Origin: an uncultured Flavobacteriales bacterium
GTDB lineage: Bacteria; Bacteroidota; Bacteroidia; Flavobacteriales_D; Sanyastnellaceae
Assembly (NCBI GenBank): GCA_937974555.1
Contig: CALJKR010000028.1
Span: forward strand, 1 to 18,101
Direction: 5' to 3'
Length of the DNA: 18,101 nt
The number at the start of each line of letters is the position of its first letter. Position 1 is the first letter of the stretch. Shown here piece by piece: positions 1 through 8,933 of this stretch. A program made the translations under genes and the position numbers. The notes beneath the pieces were generated by a model. It saw nothing but the letters and a program-made list of their open reading frames with translations, was not told the DNA's origin and made no database searches.

Positions 1-3000
1 TCGTTACTGACAACACCGATTGTGATGATACAAACGCTGCCGTTAATCCAGCAGCTACTGAGATTTGTAACTTGATCGATGACAATTGCGATGGCAATAT
101 TGATGAAGGTGCTCCTTTGACTACATTCTTTGCAGATACCGATGCAGATTCATTTGGTGATCCAGCCAATTCATTGGATGCTTGTTTTGCCCCCGTTGGA
201 TATGTTACCGACAATAGCGACTGCGATGATACCAATGCAGCGATCAACCCATTGGCGGTTGAGATTTGCAATGGCATCGACGACAACTGTAATGCAACCA
301 TCGACGAAGGGGTAACCACTGTTTTGTTTGCTGATTTGGATGGCGATACCTACGGCGATCCGCTCAACTTTATCGATGGTTGTGATCCTACACCTGGTTT
401 TGTTGTGGATAATTCAGATTGCGATGATACCAACGCTGCGGTTAATCCAGCAGCTACTGAAATCTGTAACTTGATCGATGACAATTGCGATGGCAATGTT
501 GACGAAGGAGTAACCTCTACATTGTATGCCGATAACGACGGAGACGGATTTGGTGACCCTGGAAATAGTATCGTAGGATGTAATCCTCAATCTGGATATA
601 CAACGGACAACACCGATTGTGATGATTTTGACGCTTTGGTTAACACAGCAGCGACGGAATTGTGTAACGCGATTGATGACAACTGTGATGGTTTAATCGA
701 TGAAGGATTTGATATTGACGGAGATACTTGGACCGTATGTAACGGGGATTGTGACGACAACAATGCATTGGTTAATCCCGGACAAATTGAGATTTGCGAC
801 TTCTTGGATAACGATTGTAATGGTGGTATTGACGAGACTTTCGATCAAGACTTCGATGGTTTCACCACTTGTCAAAATGATTGCGATGATTTGAATGATT
901 TGATTTTCCCAGGTGCTCTTGAGATTTGTGGCAACGGCATTGATGAAGACTGTTCAGGAGCGGATTCCGTTTGTGTGTCTTGTACAGATCCGTTGGCTTG
1001 TAACTTTTTGGTGCCAATTCCTGGGGTTGATACTTGCGTTTATCCTGTGACATATTACATCGACGCGGATAGCGATACTTATGGATTGGCTGGATCTGAT
1101 TCTTTGGCTTGTTCAGTGCCTGTGGGTTATGTCACGGACAATACAGATTGCGACGATACCAACGCTGATGTTTATCCAACCGCTTTGGAAATTTGTGATG
1201 GATTGGATAACAATTGTGATGGCTTTATTGATGAAGGTTTGATTACCGCTACTTACTACATGGATGCGGATGGTGATGGCTTCGGTAACGCATTGTTGGA
1301 TTCCATTTCATGTCAAATTCCAGTGGGATACGTTGCTGACAACACGGATTGTTTAGATAGTGACGCTACCATTTTCCCGGGTGCAACCGAATTATGCAAT
1401 GGTTTGGATGACAACTGTAACACATTGATCGATGATGGAGTAGTTACTTCTACATGGTATTTTGATAACGATTTTGATGGATTTGGTTTGGCGGGTACAG
1501 ACTCTGTGGCTTGCTTGCAACCGCTGGGATATGTTTCTACCAATACCGATTGCGATGATGCAGATGGATTGATCAATCCGGCTGCCATCGAGGTTTGTAA
1601 TGGTATAGATGACAATTGTGATGGCAATATTGATGAAGGTTTCGACGTGGATGGCGATACTTGGACGGTTTGCAGTGGAGATTGCGATGACAACAATCCT
1701 TTGGTTAACCCAGGTCAAGTTGAAGTTTGTGACTTCTTAGACAACGATTGTAATGGTGGAATTGATGAGACCTTTGACCAAGATTTCGATGGTTTCACCA
1801 CTTGTCAAAATGATTGTGATGATTTCAATGATCTGGTTTTCCCAGGTGCAATTGACATTTGTGGCAATGGCATTGATGAAGATTGTTCAGGCGCAGATTC
1901 CATTTGCGCAGGATGTACGGATCCTTTGGCTTGTAACTTCGTGGTACCTATTCCTGGTGTTGATACTTGCGTATATGCACAAGTGTATTATTTGGATGCG
2001 GACAACGATACCTATGGTTTACCTGGTTCTGATTCATTGTCTTGCTCGGTCCCTGTGGGATATGTAACAGACAACACCGATTGTGATGACACCGATGCTA
2101 ACGTTTTCCCAGGTGCAACTGAAATTTGTAATTTGGTGGACGACAATTGTAATGGCCAAGTGGATGAAGGACTTGCCGGCACAATTATCCCATCAGTTTC
2201 GATCACCGCCTCACAAACCACGATTTGTTCAGGTGCATCAGTCACCTTTACAGCCATCCCTGTAGACGGCGGTTCATTGCCAGTCTATGAATGGACCATC
2301 AATGGGGTAGTGGTTAACTCCAATGTAGATACTTATGTTACCAATGGCTTATTTGATGGAGATTCTATTCAAGTCACCATGACAGCCAACAACCCTTGTC
2401 AGGCAACGGCAATTGCAGTTTCCAATACCATAGGCATTACCGTTGGTACCGTGATTCCTGCCGTGACCATTATTGATAATGTGGCAACTGATACCATTTG
2501 TGCTGGTTCGATCGTAACATTCCAAGCGACTCCCACCAATGGAGGTTCAAACCCAAGTTATGTATGGACTTTGAACGGAACCCAAGTGTCTACCACCAAT
2601 TCATTTGTTTCTTCTGCTTTGAATAATGGAGATACCTTGAGTGTGCAAATGACGAGTACGGCAAGTTGTTTGACTTCGCCTACCGCCGCTGATACGATGT
2701 TCCTTATCGTGAGTCCTTTGTTGACGCCGATTGTGACGTTGTCTGCAAATGATCTTACGGTATGTACGGGTGACATGATCACTTTCACTGCTGCAGGAAT
2801 CGACACTGGTTCTAACCCCAGTTACGAATGGTATGTGAATGGTATTCCTGTTTTGACTTCAACCTCTTCTGTATGGGCGGTTGATACGTTGTCAGATGGG
2901 GATCAGGTGTATGTTCGTATGACGGCAAACAATGTATGTCAAGCGTACTCTACCAACCAAAGCGCGACCTTAACGGTGACCATTAGTCCAAGTGCTACCC

Positions 3001-6000
3001 CAGCTGTGACGATTAGCACTGCATCTACTACGGTTTGTGTAAATACACCCATTACCTTCAACGCTACAGCGACAGATGCGGGTACAGCTCCTGTCTACAC
3101 TTGGTATTTGAACGGCGTGATCGTAGGAAACAATTCCAATACGTATACGGCAAGTTCATTGACCGATGGTGCTCAAGTTTGGGTGGAATTGTTTGGTAAC
3201 AACGGATGTGCCGCCAACAACCTAGTCAACAGCGATACATTGACCATTACTGTATTGGACAATACACCCAGTGTGGTGTTGACTTCCAATGATGCAGATG
3301 CATCCATTTGTGTGGGTTCTTCTGTTACTTTCACAGCGACGCCGACCAATGGTGGAACAGCCCCAGTATATGAATGGTATTTGAATGGAGGCTTAGTGTC
3401 AGGCGTTTCGGTTGACACATGGACAACTACAACCTTGGCCAATGGTGATATGGTTCAAGTGAAAGTGATCAGCAATGCGCTTTGTTTGTCAGCACCTGAT
3501 GCTTTGAGTAATACAATTACTTTTGTTGTTTCTCCCAGTGCAACGCCTTCGGTTTCTGTTGCAGCTTCTCTCAGTTCTATCTGCGCTGGTGATGTCGTAA
3601 CATTCACTTCTACTGCGGTTAATGGTGGTTTGAATCCGACTTATTCGTGGGAAATCAATGGCATCGCCATTGGGGTGACGACAGCGAACTATACGACAGA
3701 TTCTTTAAATGTGGGTGATGCAGTTACTGTTGTCATGACAAGCAATGCTGCTTGTTTGACTGCAATTACCGCTGAAAGTGCGCCTGTATTGGTAACGGTT
3801 ACAAGCAATACCCCTTCGGTTGCGTTGACCAATAATCTGGTGAACGACCAATTGTGTAATGCGCCAGGTTCTGTAGTGGTTTATACAGCTACACCAACCA
3901 ACGGGGGTTCTTCTCCAACATACCAATGGTTTGTAAATAACACGGTGGTTGCTGGTCAAACGGGAACTTCGTTTACCTATACCACCCCAGCCAACAATGA
4001 TATTATCTCTGTGGTGATGACCAGCAACGCAACTTGCTTGTCAGTGGCTACAGATACAACGGCTTCAAATCCAATCGTGGCTTTGGCTCCAGCAACTCCA
4101 GCTGTGACCATTACTTCTGATGTAACCACCATTTGTACCAACGGTACGGTGAATTTCAGTTCGGTGATTACCAACGGTGGTGCTGCACCCACTTACCAGT
4201 GGAATGTGAATACTATTCCTGTGGCTGGTGCAACAGCTGCCGGATTTAGTCCAAGCAACTTGGTGAATGGTGATGTGGTTTCTTTGACGATTGTTTCCAA
4301 CGCGACTTGTATTACTTCACCCAATGCGGTGAGTAACAACATCACCATTACGGTCAATGCAGGTGTAACGCCTTCTGTTGTAATTGCAAGCAGCGATTTG
4401 GACAACACCATTTGTTCCGGTCAACCGGTTACATTCACTGCAACGCCAACCAATGGCGGAACGGCTCCGCTTTACCAATGGTTTGTGGGTGGAATCGCTG
4501 TAGGCGCCAATGGTACTTTGAACACTTTCACTACCACGACCTTGTTGAATAACCAGACGGTTAGCGTAACCATGACAGCCAATAATGCTTGTCAAACCAC
4601 GGCTACTGCTACTTCTAACGTGATTACAACAGCAGTGAATCCTACCATCACGCCTGCTGTAACCATTGTGAGCAGCGATGCGGACAATAGCATTTGTGCC
4701 GGTGATGCAGTGACCTTTACCGCAACTGGAGTGAATGGCGGAACAGCACCAACGTATCAATGGCAATTGAATGGCGGAAATGTGGGAACAGGAGGAACAT
4801 CCTATTCCAACTCCGCTTTGAATAACAACGATGTGGTGACAGTGATCATGACTGCCAATAACGTATGTCAAACGGCACCAACTGCGACCTCCAACGCGAT
4901 TACTACGGTGGTGAATCCATTTCTTACGCCTTCTGTAACCATTGCGAGTAACGATGCAGACAATGTGATTTGTACAGGACAATCAGTAACCTTTACTGCA
5001 ACGCCGGTGAACGGTGGTGCCACGCCCAACTACCAATGGTTGTTGAATGGTGGAAACGTAGGTACGGGTGGAAGTACTTTCACCACCTCGACTTTGGCCA
5101 ATGGTGATGTGGTGAGCGTGGTGATGACGGCAAACAATCCTTGCCAGACGGTGGCGACTGCAATTTCAAATACCATTACCCACACGGTAACGGTTTCGGT
5201 TACTCCTTCTGTAACCATTGCAAGCAGTGATGCAGACAACATCATTTGTGCTGGAGAATCTGTGACCTTTACGGCTACTGCTGTAAATGGCGGGCCTTCT
5301 CCGGTATATCAATGGTTGGTCAATAGCGGAAACGCTGGATCAGGCGGTACTACGTTTACTACTCCTCTTTTGAACAATGGAGATGTGGTGACCGTTTTGG
5401 TAATTGCCAATAACGCTTGTCAAACCGCCCCAACAGCAACAACTCCGGGTATCACAATGACCGTGAATCCACTGTTGACCCCAGCAGTAACTGTTACCAG
5501 CAGCGATGCGGACAACAGCATTTGTGTTGGTGATGCAGTTACTTTCACTGCTACTCCTGTGAATGGTGGATCTGCACCTACTTATCAATGGTTGTTGAAC
5601 GGTGGAAATGTGGGAACAGGGGGTACAACCTACACCAATCCTGCATTGAATAACAATGACGTGGTATCCGTGGTGATGACAGCCAACAATACTTGTCAAT
5701 CATCGGCAACGGCAACATCCAATGCGGTGACCACGGTCGTGAATAATTTTGTCACTCCTTCAGTATCAATCATCAGTTCTGATGCAGACAATAATGTCTG
5801 TTCGACAGACCTCGTGACTTTCACTGCCACTCCAGTAAATGGCGGACCATCTCCAACTTATCAGTGGCAATTGAACGGGGGGAACGTGGGAGCTGGAAGT
5901 GCAACTTTCATCACTACATTGAATAATGGTGATGTGATTGGCGTGGTGATGACAGCAAATAATGCTTGTCAGACCGTTGCTACAGCAACTTCCAATACCA

Positions 6001-8927
6001 TTACCAATACCGTCATTACTTCTGTAACACCCAGTGTTACGATTGTTAGTGACGATGCGGACAACACCATCTGTGCAGGTACTTCTGTAACTTTCACTGC
6101 AACAGGTTTGAATGGTGGTCCAGCGCCAACCTATCAATGGTTGGTGAATAGCGGAAACGCAGGTTCAGGCGGAACTACTTTCACTTCACCTTTGCTAAAC
6201 AATGGCGATGTCGTTACGGTCTTGTTGATTGCCAACAATACCTGTCAGACAGTACCCAATGCTGTTTCCAACGCCATCACCATGGTGGTGAATACCGTCG
6301 TGACGCCAGCAGTTACAGTGAGCAGTAGTGACGCGGACAATAGCATTTGTACCGGCGACTTGGTGACATTCACTGCGACGCCTGTGAACGGTGGAACTGC
6401 ACCTACTTATCAATGGTTGTTGAACGGTGGAAACGTTGGAACTGGTGGAAATACTTTTGCTTCCTCTACTTTGAATAGCGGTGATGTGGTGTCTGTAATC
6501 ATGACAGCAAACAACACTTGTCAAACAACAGCAACTGCCACTGGCAATAACATCACGACTACAGTTGTAGCTCCTGTTACTCCTGCAGTTTCTATTGTAA
6601 GCAGCGATGCAGACAACAATATTTGCGCAGGTGAGTCAGTGACTTTCACAGCAACTCCCGTTAATGGTGGATCTGCTCCTTCTTTCCAATGGTTGTTGAA
6701 CGGCGGAAATGTCGGAACGGGTGGAACTACTTTCACGACAACTACTTTAACCAATGGCGATGTGATCAGTGTGGTGATGACGGCAAACAATGCTTGTCAA
6801 ACAGCAACCACCGCAACTTCCAACACCATTGCAACAGTGGTCAACGCCTTGTTGACCCCAACCGTAACAGTGTCCAGCACGGAGCCTGACAATGCTTTCT
6901 GCGCAGGAACAGCGGTAACCTATACTGCCAATATCACCGACGGTGGCACAACACCCGCTTACCAATGGTTTGTGAATGGTGTGGCTGTGGCCGGTGAGAC
7001 CAATGCCAACTTTACAACGAGCTCTTTGATCAATAGCGATACCATCTCGGTTTCCTTGTTGAGCAATGCAAATTGCTTGGCTTCTACACTTCCTGTGTTG
7101 AGTGCCGATGTGGTGGTGCAAGTGGATGCGATCATCAACCCCTCAGCGAGCATCTTGATCAATGGTACTAGCGCCACTGATATCTGCGAGGGTTCTACCA
7201 ATACCATTTCTTTGAATGTGGTAGATGCAGGTCCTACAGTGGGTTACCAATGGTTGTTGAATGGCACAGACTTGGGCATTAGCTCCAATACATTTGATTG
7301 GCCTACCTTGGTGGATGGCGATCAAATCGGTTTGATTGTGACTACATCTAACGCTTGCCAAAACATCGTGTTGGATACTGTCTTCGCTGTGATCAACGCT
7401 TTACCGATTCAGTCTTCTTCTATCTCTATCGTTGGCCCAACTTTGTTGTGCGAACTGAACGCCAATGCGGACACGCTACAAATGACACCTTTGTTTGTTC
7501 AAGGGGTGAACTACTTCGGTTCAACCTATGAAGCTTATTGGATTGTGGATGGTGTGGTGACTACACAGGTGGCTACTCCAGGTGAGATATTGAGTTTGAA
7601 CGACCTTGGTGCAACGACTTCGGTTCAATTGGTGTTAATCGACAACTACTTGTGTCCAGCAACGGATAGCGCTTTCTCAACCATTATCAACGTGGGGGAT
7701 GCGGTATTGTACTACCTTGATGCGGACGGCGATGGTTTTGGTAATCCTTTGATTGATACTTTGACTTGTGAATCAATCCCTGGATATGTTTTGGATAACA
7801 CGGACTGTAGCGACAACAACCCCAACACCACTTCTTGTGATGGCGATGGCGACGGCTACACAGCTGATGTCGATTGCGACGATACCAATCCTGCGGTGAA
7901 TCCAGCGGCGATCGAGATCTGTGAAAACGGTATCGATGACAACTGTGACGGTGTTCAAGGAAATATTTACTATTGGGACGCGGACAATGATGGTTTTGCA
8001 ACCTCGGATTCCATCTATATCTCATTGGATTGTACTGCTGACATCATCGGATTTATCGATGCAGATAGCGTGACGGTATTTGATTGTAACAATTTCAACA
8101 ACACAGTATATCCTGGCGCGCCAGAGATCTGTGATGGTTTGGACAACGATTGTAATACTTTCATCGACGATGGAGCAGGTGTTGTATGGTACTATGACAA
8201 CGACTTGGATGGATTTGGAACGCCAGACAGCGTGTACATCCTTTGCTTCCAGCCTGGGCCAGGATGGGTGGACAACTCAGTAGACTGTAACGACAACGAT
8301 CCACTGGTGAACCCCTCGTTGGATTTGGATGGTGATGGTTTCTATTCTTGTATCAACGATTGTGATGACATGAATCCTGCCGTCAATCCTTCAGCTGCCG
8401 AAGTATGCAACACCATCGATGACAACTGTAACAATTTCATCGATGAAGGTTTGGGCTCTTGGTTCTTTGTGGATGCCGATGCCGATGGCTATGGTAACGC
8501 AAGCGATTCAACCCTGCTTTGTTCTGCGGTCTTCGGTTACACGGCCAATGATTCCATCTTTGATTGTAACGACGAGAACTATGCAATCAACCCCGGAGTG
8601 AATGAAATCTGTGCCAATGATGTCGATGAAAACTGTGATGGTATTCTGGAGATCAATTGTATCCCAGATGCATTCTCACCCAATGGTGATGGCAACAGTG
8701 ATGTGTTTGAATACGAATCTGATGTTCGCGACACGCCTTTGAAAATGGAAGTCTACAACCGATGGGGAACATTGGTCTACGTGACTGAAGGTCAGGGTAG
8801 AGTGGAGTGGAACGGTATTCCAAACAAAGGAAACAACGGCAGTGATCTCCTTCCTGTGGGAACCTATTTCGTGATCTTCACAGAAAATGGTCAAACCAGA
8901 AACGTTACAATCACGCTTTGGTATTAA
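1..8927 (+). CDS. Giant T9SS-secreted multidomain surface protein, 5'-truncated (MopE motifs, Ig/PKD-like repeats, type B sorting domain)
   Basis: The frame is open from base 3, so the true start lies left of the window; 2974 residues are visible. In order they are: MopE-type metal-binding motifs (about 1-726), 20 Ig/PKD-like repeats of about 92 residues (about 728-2565), more MopE-type motifs (about 2567-2885) and a gliding-motility-associated C-terminal domain (about 2886-2974) with the hallmark FSPNGDGNSDVF and a YNRWG strand. In Bacteroidota this domain (TIGR04131/CHU_C) is a type B T9SS signal that directs a protein through the outer membrane to the cell surface. The Asp-rich loops probably bind calcium, and the cysteines would form disulfides outside the cytoplasm. 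An adhesin or filamentous surface role is inferred; no enzymatic domain was seen. The PorP/SprF gene starts 6 bp after the stop, so the two are probably cotranscribed. The N-terminal domains and signal peptide are not in the window. Confidence 0.93.
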   Translation, partial: VTDNTDCDDTNAAVNPAATEICNLIDDNCDGNIDEGAPLTTFFADTDADSFGDPANSLDACFAPVGYVTDNSDCDDTNAAINPLAVEICNGIDDNCNATIDEGVTTVLFADLDGDTYGDPLNFIDGCDPTPGFVVDNSDCDDTNAAVNPAATEICNLIDDNCDGNVDEGVTSTLYADNDGDGFGDPGNSIVGCNPQSGYTTDNTDCDDFDALVNTAATELCNAIDDNCDGLIDEGFDIDGDTWTVCNGDCDDNNALVNPGQIEICDFLDNDCNGGIDETFDQDFDGFTTCQNDCDDLNDLIFPGALEICGNGIDEDCSGADSVCVSCTDPLACNFLVPIPGVDTCVYPVTYYIDADSDTYGLAGSDSLACSVPVGYVTDNTDCDDTNADVYPTALEICDGLDNNCDGFIDEGLITATYYMDADGDGFGNALLDSISCQIPVGYVADNTDCLDSDATIFPGATELCNGLDDNCNTLIDDGVVTSTWYFDNDFDGFGLAGTDSVACLQPLGYVSTNTDCDDADGLINPAAIEVCNGIDDNCDGNIDEGFDVDGDTWTVCSGDCDDNNPLVNPGQVEVCDFLDNDCNGGIDETFDQDFDGFTTCQNDCDDFNDLVFPGAIDICGNGIDEDCSGADSICAGCTDPLACNFVVPIPGVDTCVYAQVYYLDADNDTYGLPGSDSLSCSVPVGYVTDNTDCDDTDANVFPGATEICNLVDDNCNGQVDEGLAGTIIPSVSITASQTTICSGASVTFTAIPVDGGSLPVYEWTINGVVVNSNVDTYVTNGLFDGDSIQVTMTANNPCQATAIAVSNTIGITVGTVIPAVTIIDNVATDTICAGSIVTFQATPTNGGSNPSYVWTLNGTQVSTTNSFVSSALNNGDTLSVQMTSTASCLTSPTAADTMFLIVSPLLTPIVTLSANDLTVCTGDMITFTAAGIDTGSNPSYEWYVNGIPVLTSTSSVWAVDTLSDGDQVYVRMTANNVCQAYSTNQSATLTVTISPSATPAVTISTASTTVCVNTPITFNATATDAGTAPVYTWYLNGVIVGNNSNTYTASSLTDGAQVWVELFGNNGCAANNLVNSDTLTITVLDNTPSVVLTSNDADASICVGSSVTFTATPTNGGTAPVYEWYLNGGLVSGVSVDTWTTTTLANGDMVQVKVISNALCLSAPDALSNTITFVVSPSATPSVSVAASLSSICAGDVVTFTSTAVNGGLNPTYSWEINGIAIGVTTANYTTDSLNVGDAVTVVMTSNAACLTAITAESAPVLVTVTSNTPSVALTNNLVNDQLCNAPGSVVVYTATPTNGGSSPTYQWFVNNTVVAGQTGTSFTYTTPANNDIISVVMTSNATCLSVATDTTASNPIVALAPATPAVTITSDVTTICTNGTVNFSSVITNGGAAPTYQWNVNTIPVAGATAAGFSPSNLVNGDVVSLTIVSNATCITSPNAVSNNITITVNAGVTPSVVIASSDLDNTICSGQPVTFTATPTNGGTAPLYQWFVGGIAVGANGTLNTFTTTTLLNNQTVSVTMTANNACQTTATATSNVITTAVNPTITPAVTIVSSDADNSICAGDAVTFTATGVNGGTAPTYQWQLNGGNVGTGGTSYSNSALNNNDVVTVIMTANNVCQTAPTATSNAITTVVNPFLTPSVTIASNDADNVICTGQSVTFTATPVNGGATPNYQWLLNGGNVGTGGSTFTTSTLANGDVVSVVMTANNPCQTVATAISNTITHTVTVSVTPSVTIASSDADNIICAGESVTFTATAVNGGPSPVYQWLVNSGNAGSGGTTFTTPLLNNGDVVTVLVIANNACQTAPTATTPGITMTVNPLLTPAVTVTSSDADNSICVGDAVTFTATPVNGGSAPTYQWLLNGGNVGTGGTTYTNPALNNNDVVSVVMTANNTCQSSATATSNAVTTVVNNFVTPSVSIISSDADNNVCSTDLVTFTATPVNGGPSPTYQWQLNGGNVGAGSATFITTLNNGDVIGVVMTANNACQTVATATSNTITNTVITSVTPSVTIVSDDADNTICAGTSVTFTATGLNGGPAPTYQWLVNSGNAGSGGTTFTSPLLNNGDVVTVLLIANNTCQTVPNAVSNAITMVVNTVVTPAVTVSSSDADNSICTGDLVTFTATPVNGGTAPTYQWLLNGGNVGTGGNTFASSTLNSGDVVSVIMTANNTCQTTATATGNNITTTVVAPVTPAVSIVSSDADNNICAGESVTFTATPVNGGSAPSFQWLLNGGNVGTGGTTFTTTTLTNGDVISVVMTANNACQTATTATSNTIATVVNALLTPTVTVSSTEPDNAFCAGTAVTYTANITDGGTTPAYQWFVNGVAVAGETNANFTTSSLINSDTISVSLLSNANCLASTLPVLSADVVVQVDAIINPSASILINGTSATDICEGSTNTISLNVVDAGPTVGYQWLLNGTDLGISSNTFDWPTLVDGDQIGLIVTTSNACQNIVLDTVFAVINALPIQSSSISIVGPTLLCELNANADTLQMTPLFVQGVNYFGSTYEAYWIVDGVVTTQVATPGEILSLNDLGATTSVQLVLIDNYLCPATDSAFSTIINVGDAVLYYLDADGDGFGNPLIDTLTCESIPGYVLDNTDCSDNNPNTTSCDGDGDGYTADVDCDDTNPAVNPAAIEICENGIDDNCDGVQGNIYYWDADNDGFATSDSIYISLDCTADIIGFIDADSVTVFDCNNFNNTVYPGAPEICDGLDNDCNTFIDDGAGVVWYYDNDLDGFGTPDSVYILCFQPGPGWVDNSVDCNDNDPLVNPSLDLDGDGFYSCINDCDDMNPAVNPSAAEVCNTIDDNCNNFIDEGLGSWFFVDADADGYGNASDSTLLCSAVFGYTANDSIFDCNDENYAINPGVNEICANDVDENCDGILEINCIPDAFSPNGDGNSDVFEYESDVRDTPLKMEVYNRWGTLVYVTEGQGRVEWNGIPNKGNNGSDLLPVGTYFVIFTENGQTRNVTITLWY
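3..2180 (+). repeat. N-terminal block of 12 MopE-type metal-binding motifs
   Basis: The translated repeat core reads roughly DNTDCDDTNAAVNPAATEIC followed by NGIDDNCDGxIDEG. Most units are separated by a DxDxDGxG loop and a C...PxGY segment. Twelve cores can be followed, the first already under way at the left edge. The unit matches the putative metal-binding motif named after MopE; the Asp-rich DADGDGFG loops resemble thrombospondin type 3 or EF-hand calcium loops. Two units carry a CTDPLACNF...CVY insert, a cysteine-rich sequence that recurs in Flavobacteriales surface proteins. Confidence 0.85.
711..2163 (+). repeat. 933-bp higher-order duplication inside the MopE block
   Basis: A multi-motif segment starting at 711 (GFDIDGDTWTVC) recurs at 1644 (GFDVDGDTWTVC). 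Corresponding codons are exactly 933 bp (311 codons) apart, checked at both the DGDTW site and the later GVDTCVY site (1026 and 1959). The second copy is cut short at about 2163, where the Ig-like repeats begin. The copies are close in protein but differ at many third codon positions, so the duplication is not recent. Confidence 0.85.
2184..7697 (+). repeat. About 20 tandem Ig/PKD-like repeats, each about 92 codons
   Basis: Each unit begins with a TPxVTI strand, followed by ICxGxxVTFTATPxNGG, PxYQWxxNG, then NGDxVxVxMTxNNxCQ and a closing SNxITxxV strand. Nineteen units are clear and a twentieth (7401-7697) is divergent. Units 9-17 (4362-6848) are much more alike than units 1-8 and 18-20. Every unit keeps two cysteines, one in the ICxG and one in the NNxCQ position, consistent with one disulfide per domain. 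Similar repeats are widespread in Bacteroidota surface proteins and usually act as rigid stalks or binding modules; the ligand here is unknown. Confidence 0.88.
4920..6572 (+). repeat. Three-unit higher-order repeat within the Ig-like array (828 bp + 825 bp)
   Basis: Ig units 11-12-13 (4920-5747) and 14-15-16 (5748-6572) are paralogous as triplets. Units 12 and 15 alone share the variant LVNSGNAGSGGTTFT followed by PLLNNGDVVTVL, 825 bp apart. Units 11 and 14 open with F(L/V)TPSV, and units 13 and 16 contain TPAVTV(T/S)SSDADNSIC. The second triplet is one codon shorter because of a deletion in unit 14. The array therefore grew in part by duplicating a block of three domains. Confidence 0.8.
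7701..8657 (+). repeat. C-terminal block of about six MopE-type motifs
   Basis: After the Ig-like array the protein returns to Asp/Cys-rich motifs, starting with YYLDADGDGFGNP and ending with ANDVDENCDG. Six DC-(D/N/S)-D-type cores are visible, more degenerate than in the N-terminal block; one has lost its second half and reads directly into DLDGDGFYSC. The protein thus has metal-binding motifs on both sides of the Ig-like stalk. Confidence 0.8.
8658..8924 (+). other. Type B T9SS C-terminal sorting domain (CHU_C / gliding-motility-associated)
   Basis: The final 89 codons encode CIPDAFSPNGDGNSDVF, a YNRWGTLVY strand, VEWNG, LPVGTYFVIF and a terminal TLWY. This is the signature of the gliding-motility-associated C-terminal domain. 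Type B domains of this sort are known to need a PorP/SprF-family partner, often encoded next door, which is exactly the gene that follows. Confidence 0.92.
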
Positions 8928-8933
8928 TAGAAA

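Noticed and set aside
72..74. TTG at 72 as the start codon of the giant protein
   Set aside because: The same frame is open back to base 3 and encodes a full MopE motif core before this TTG, so the gene clearly begins outside the window.
4317..4982. Long - strand open frame of 221 codons
   Set aside because: It is antisense to the Ig-like repeats, its translation is Ser/Cys/His-rich without any family motif, and similar frames recur with the repeat period.
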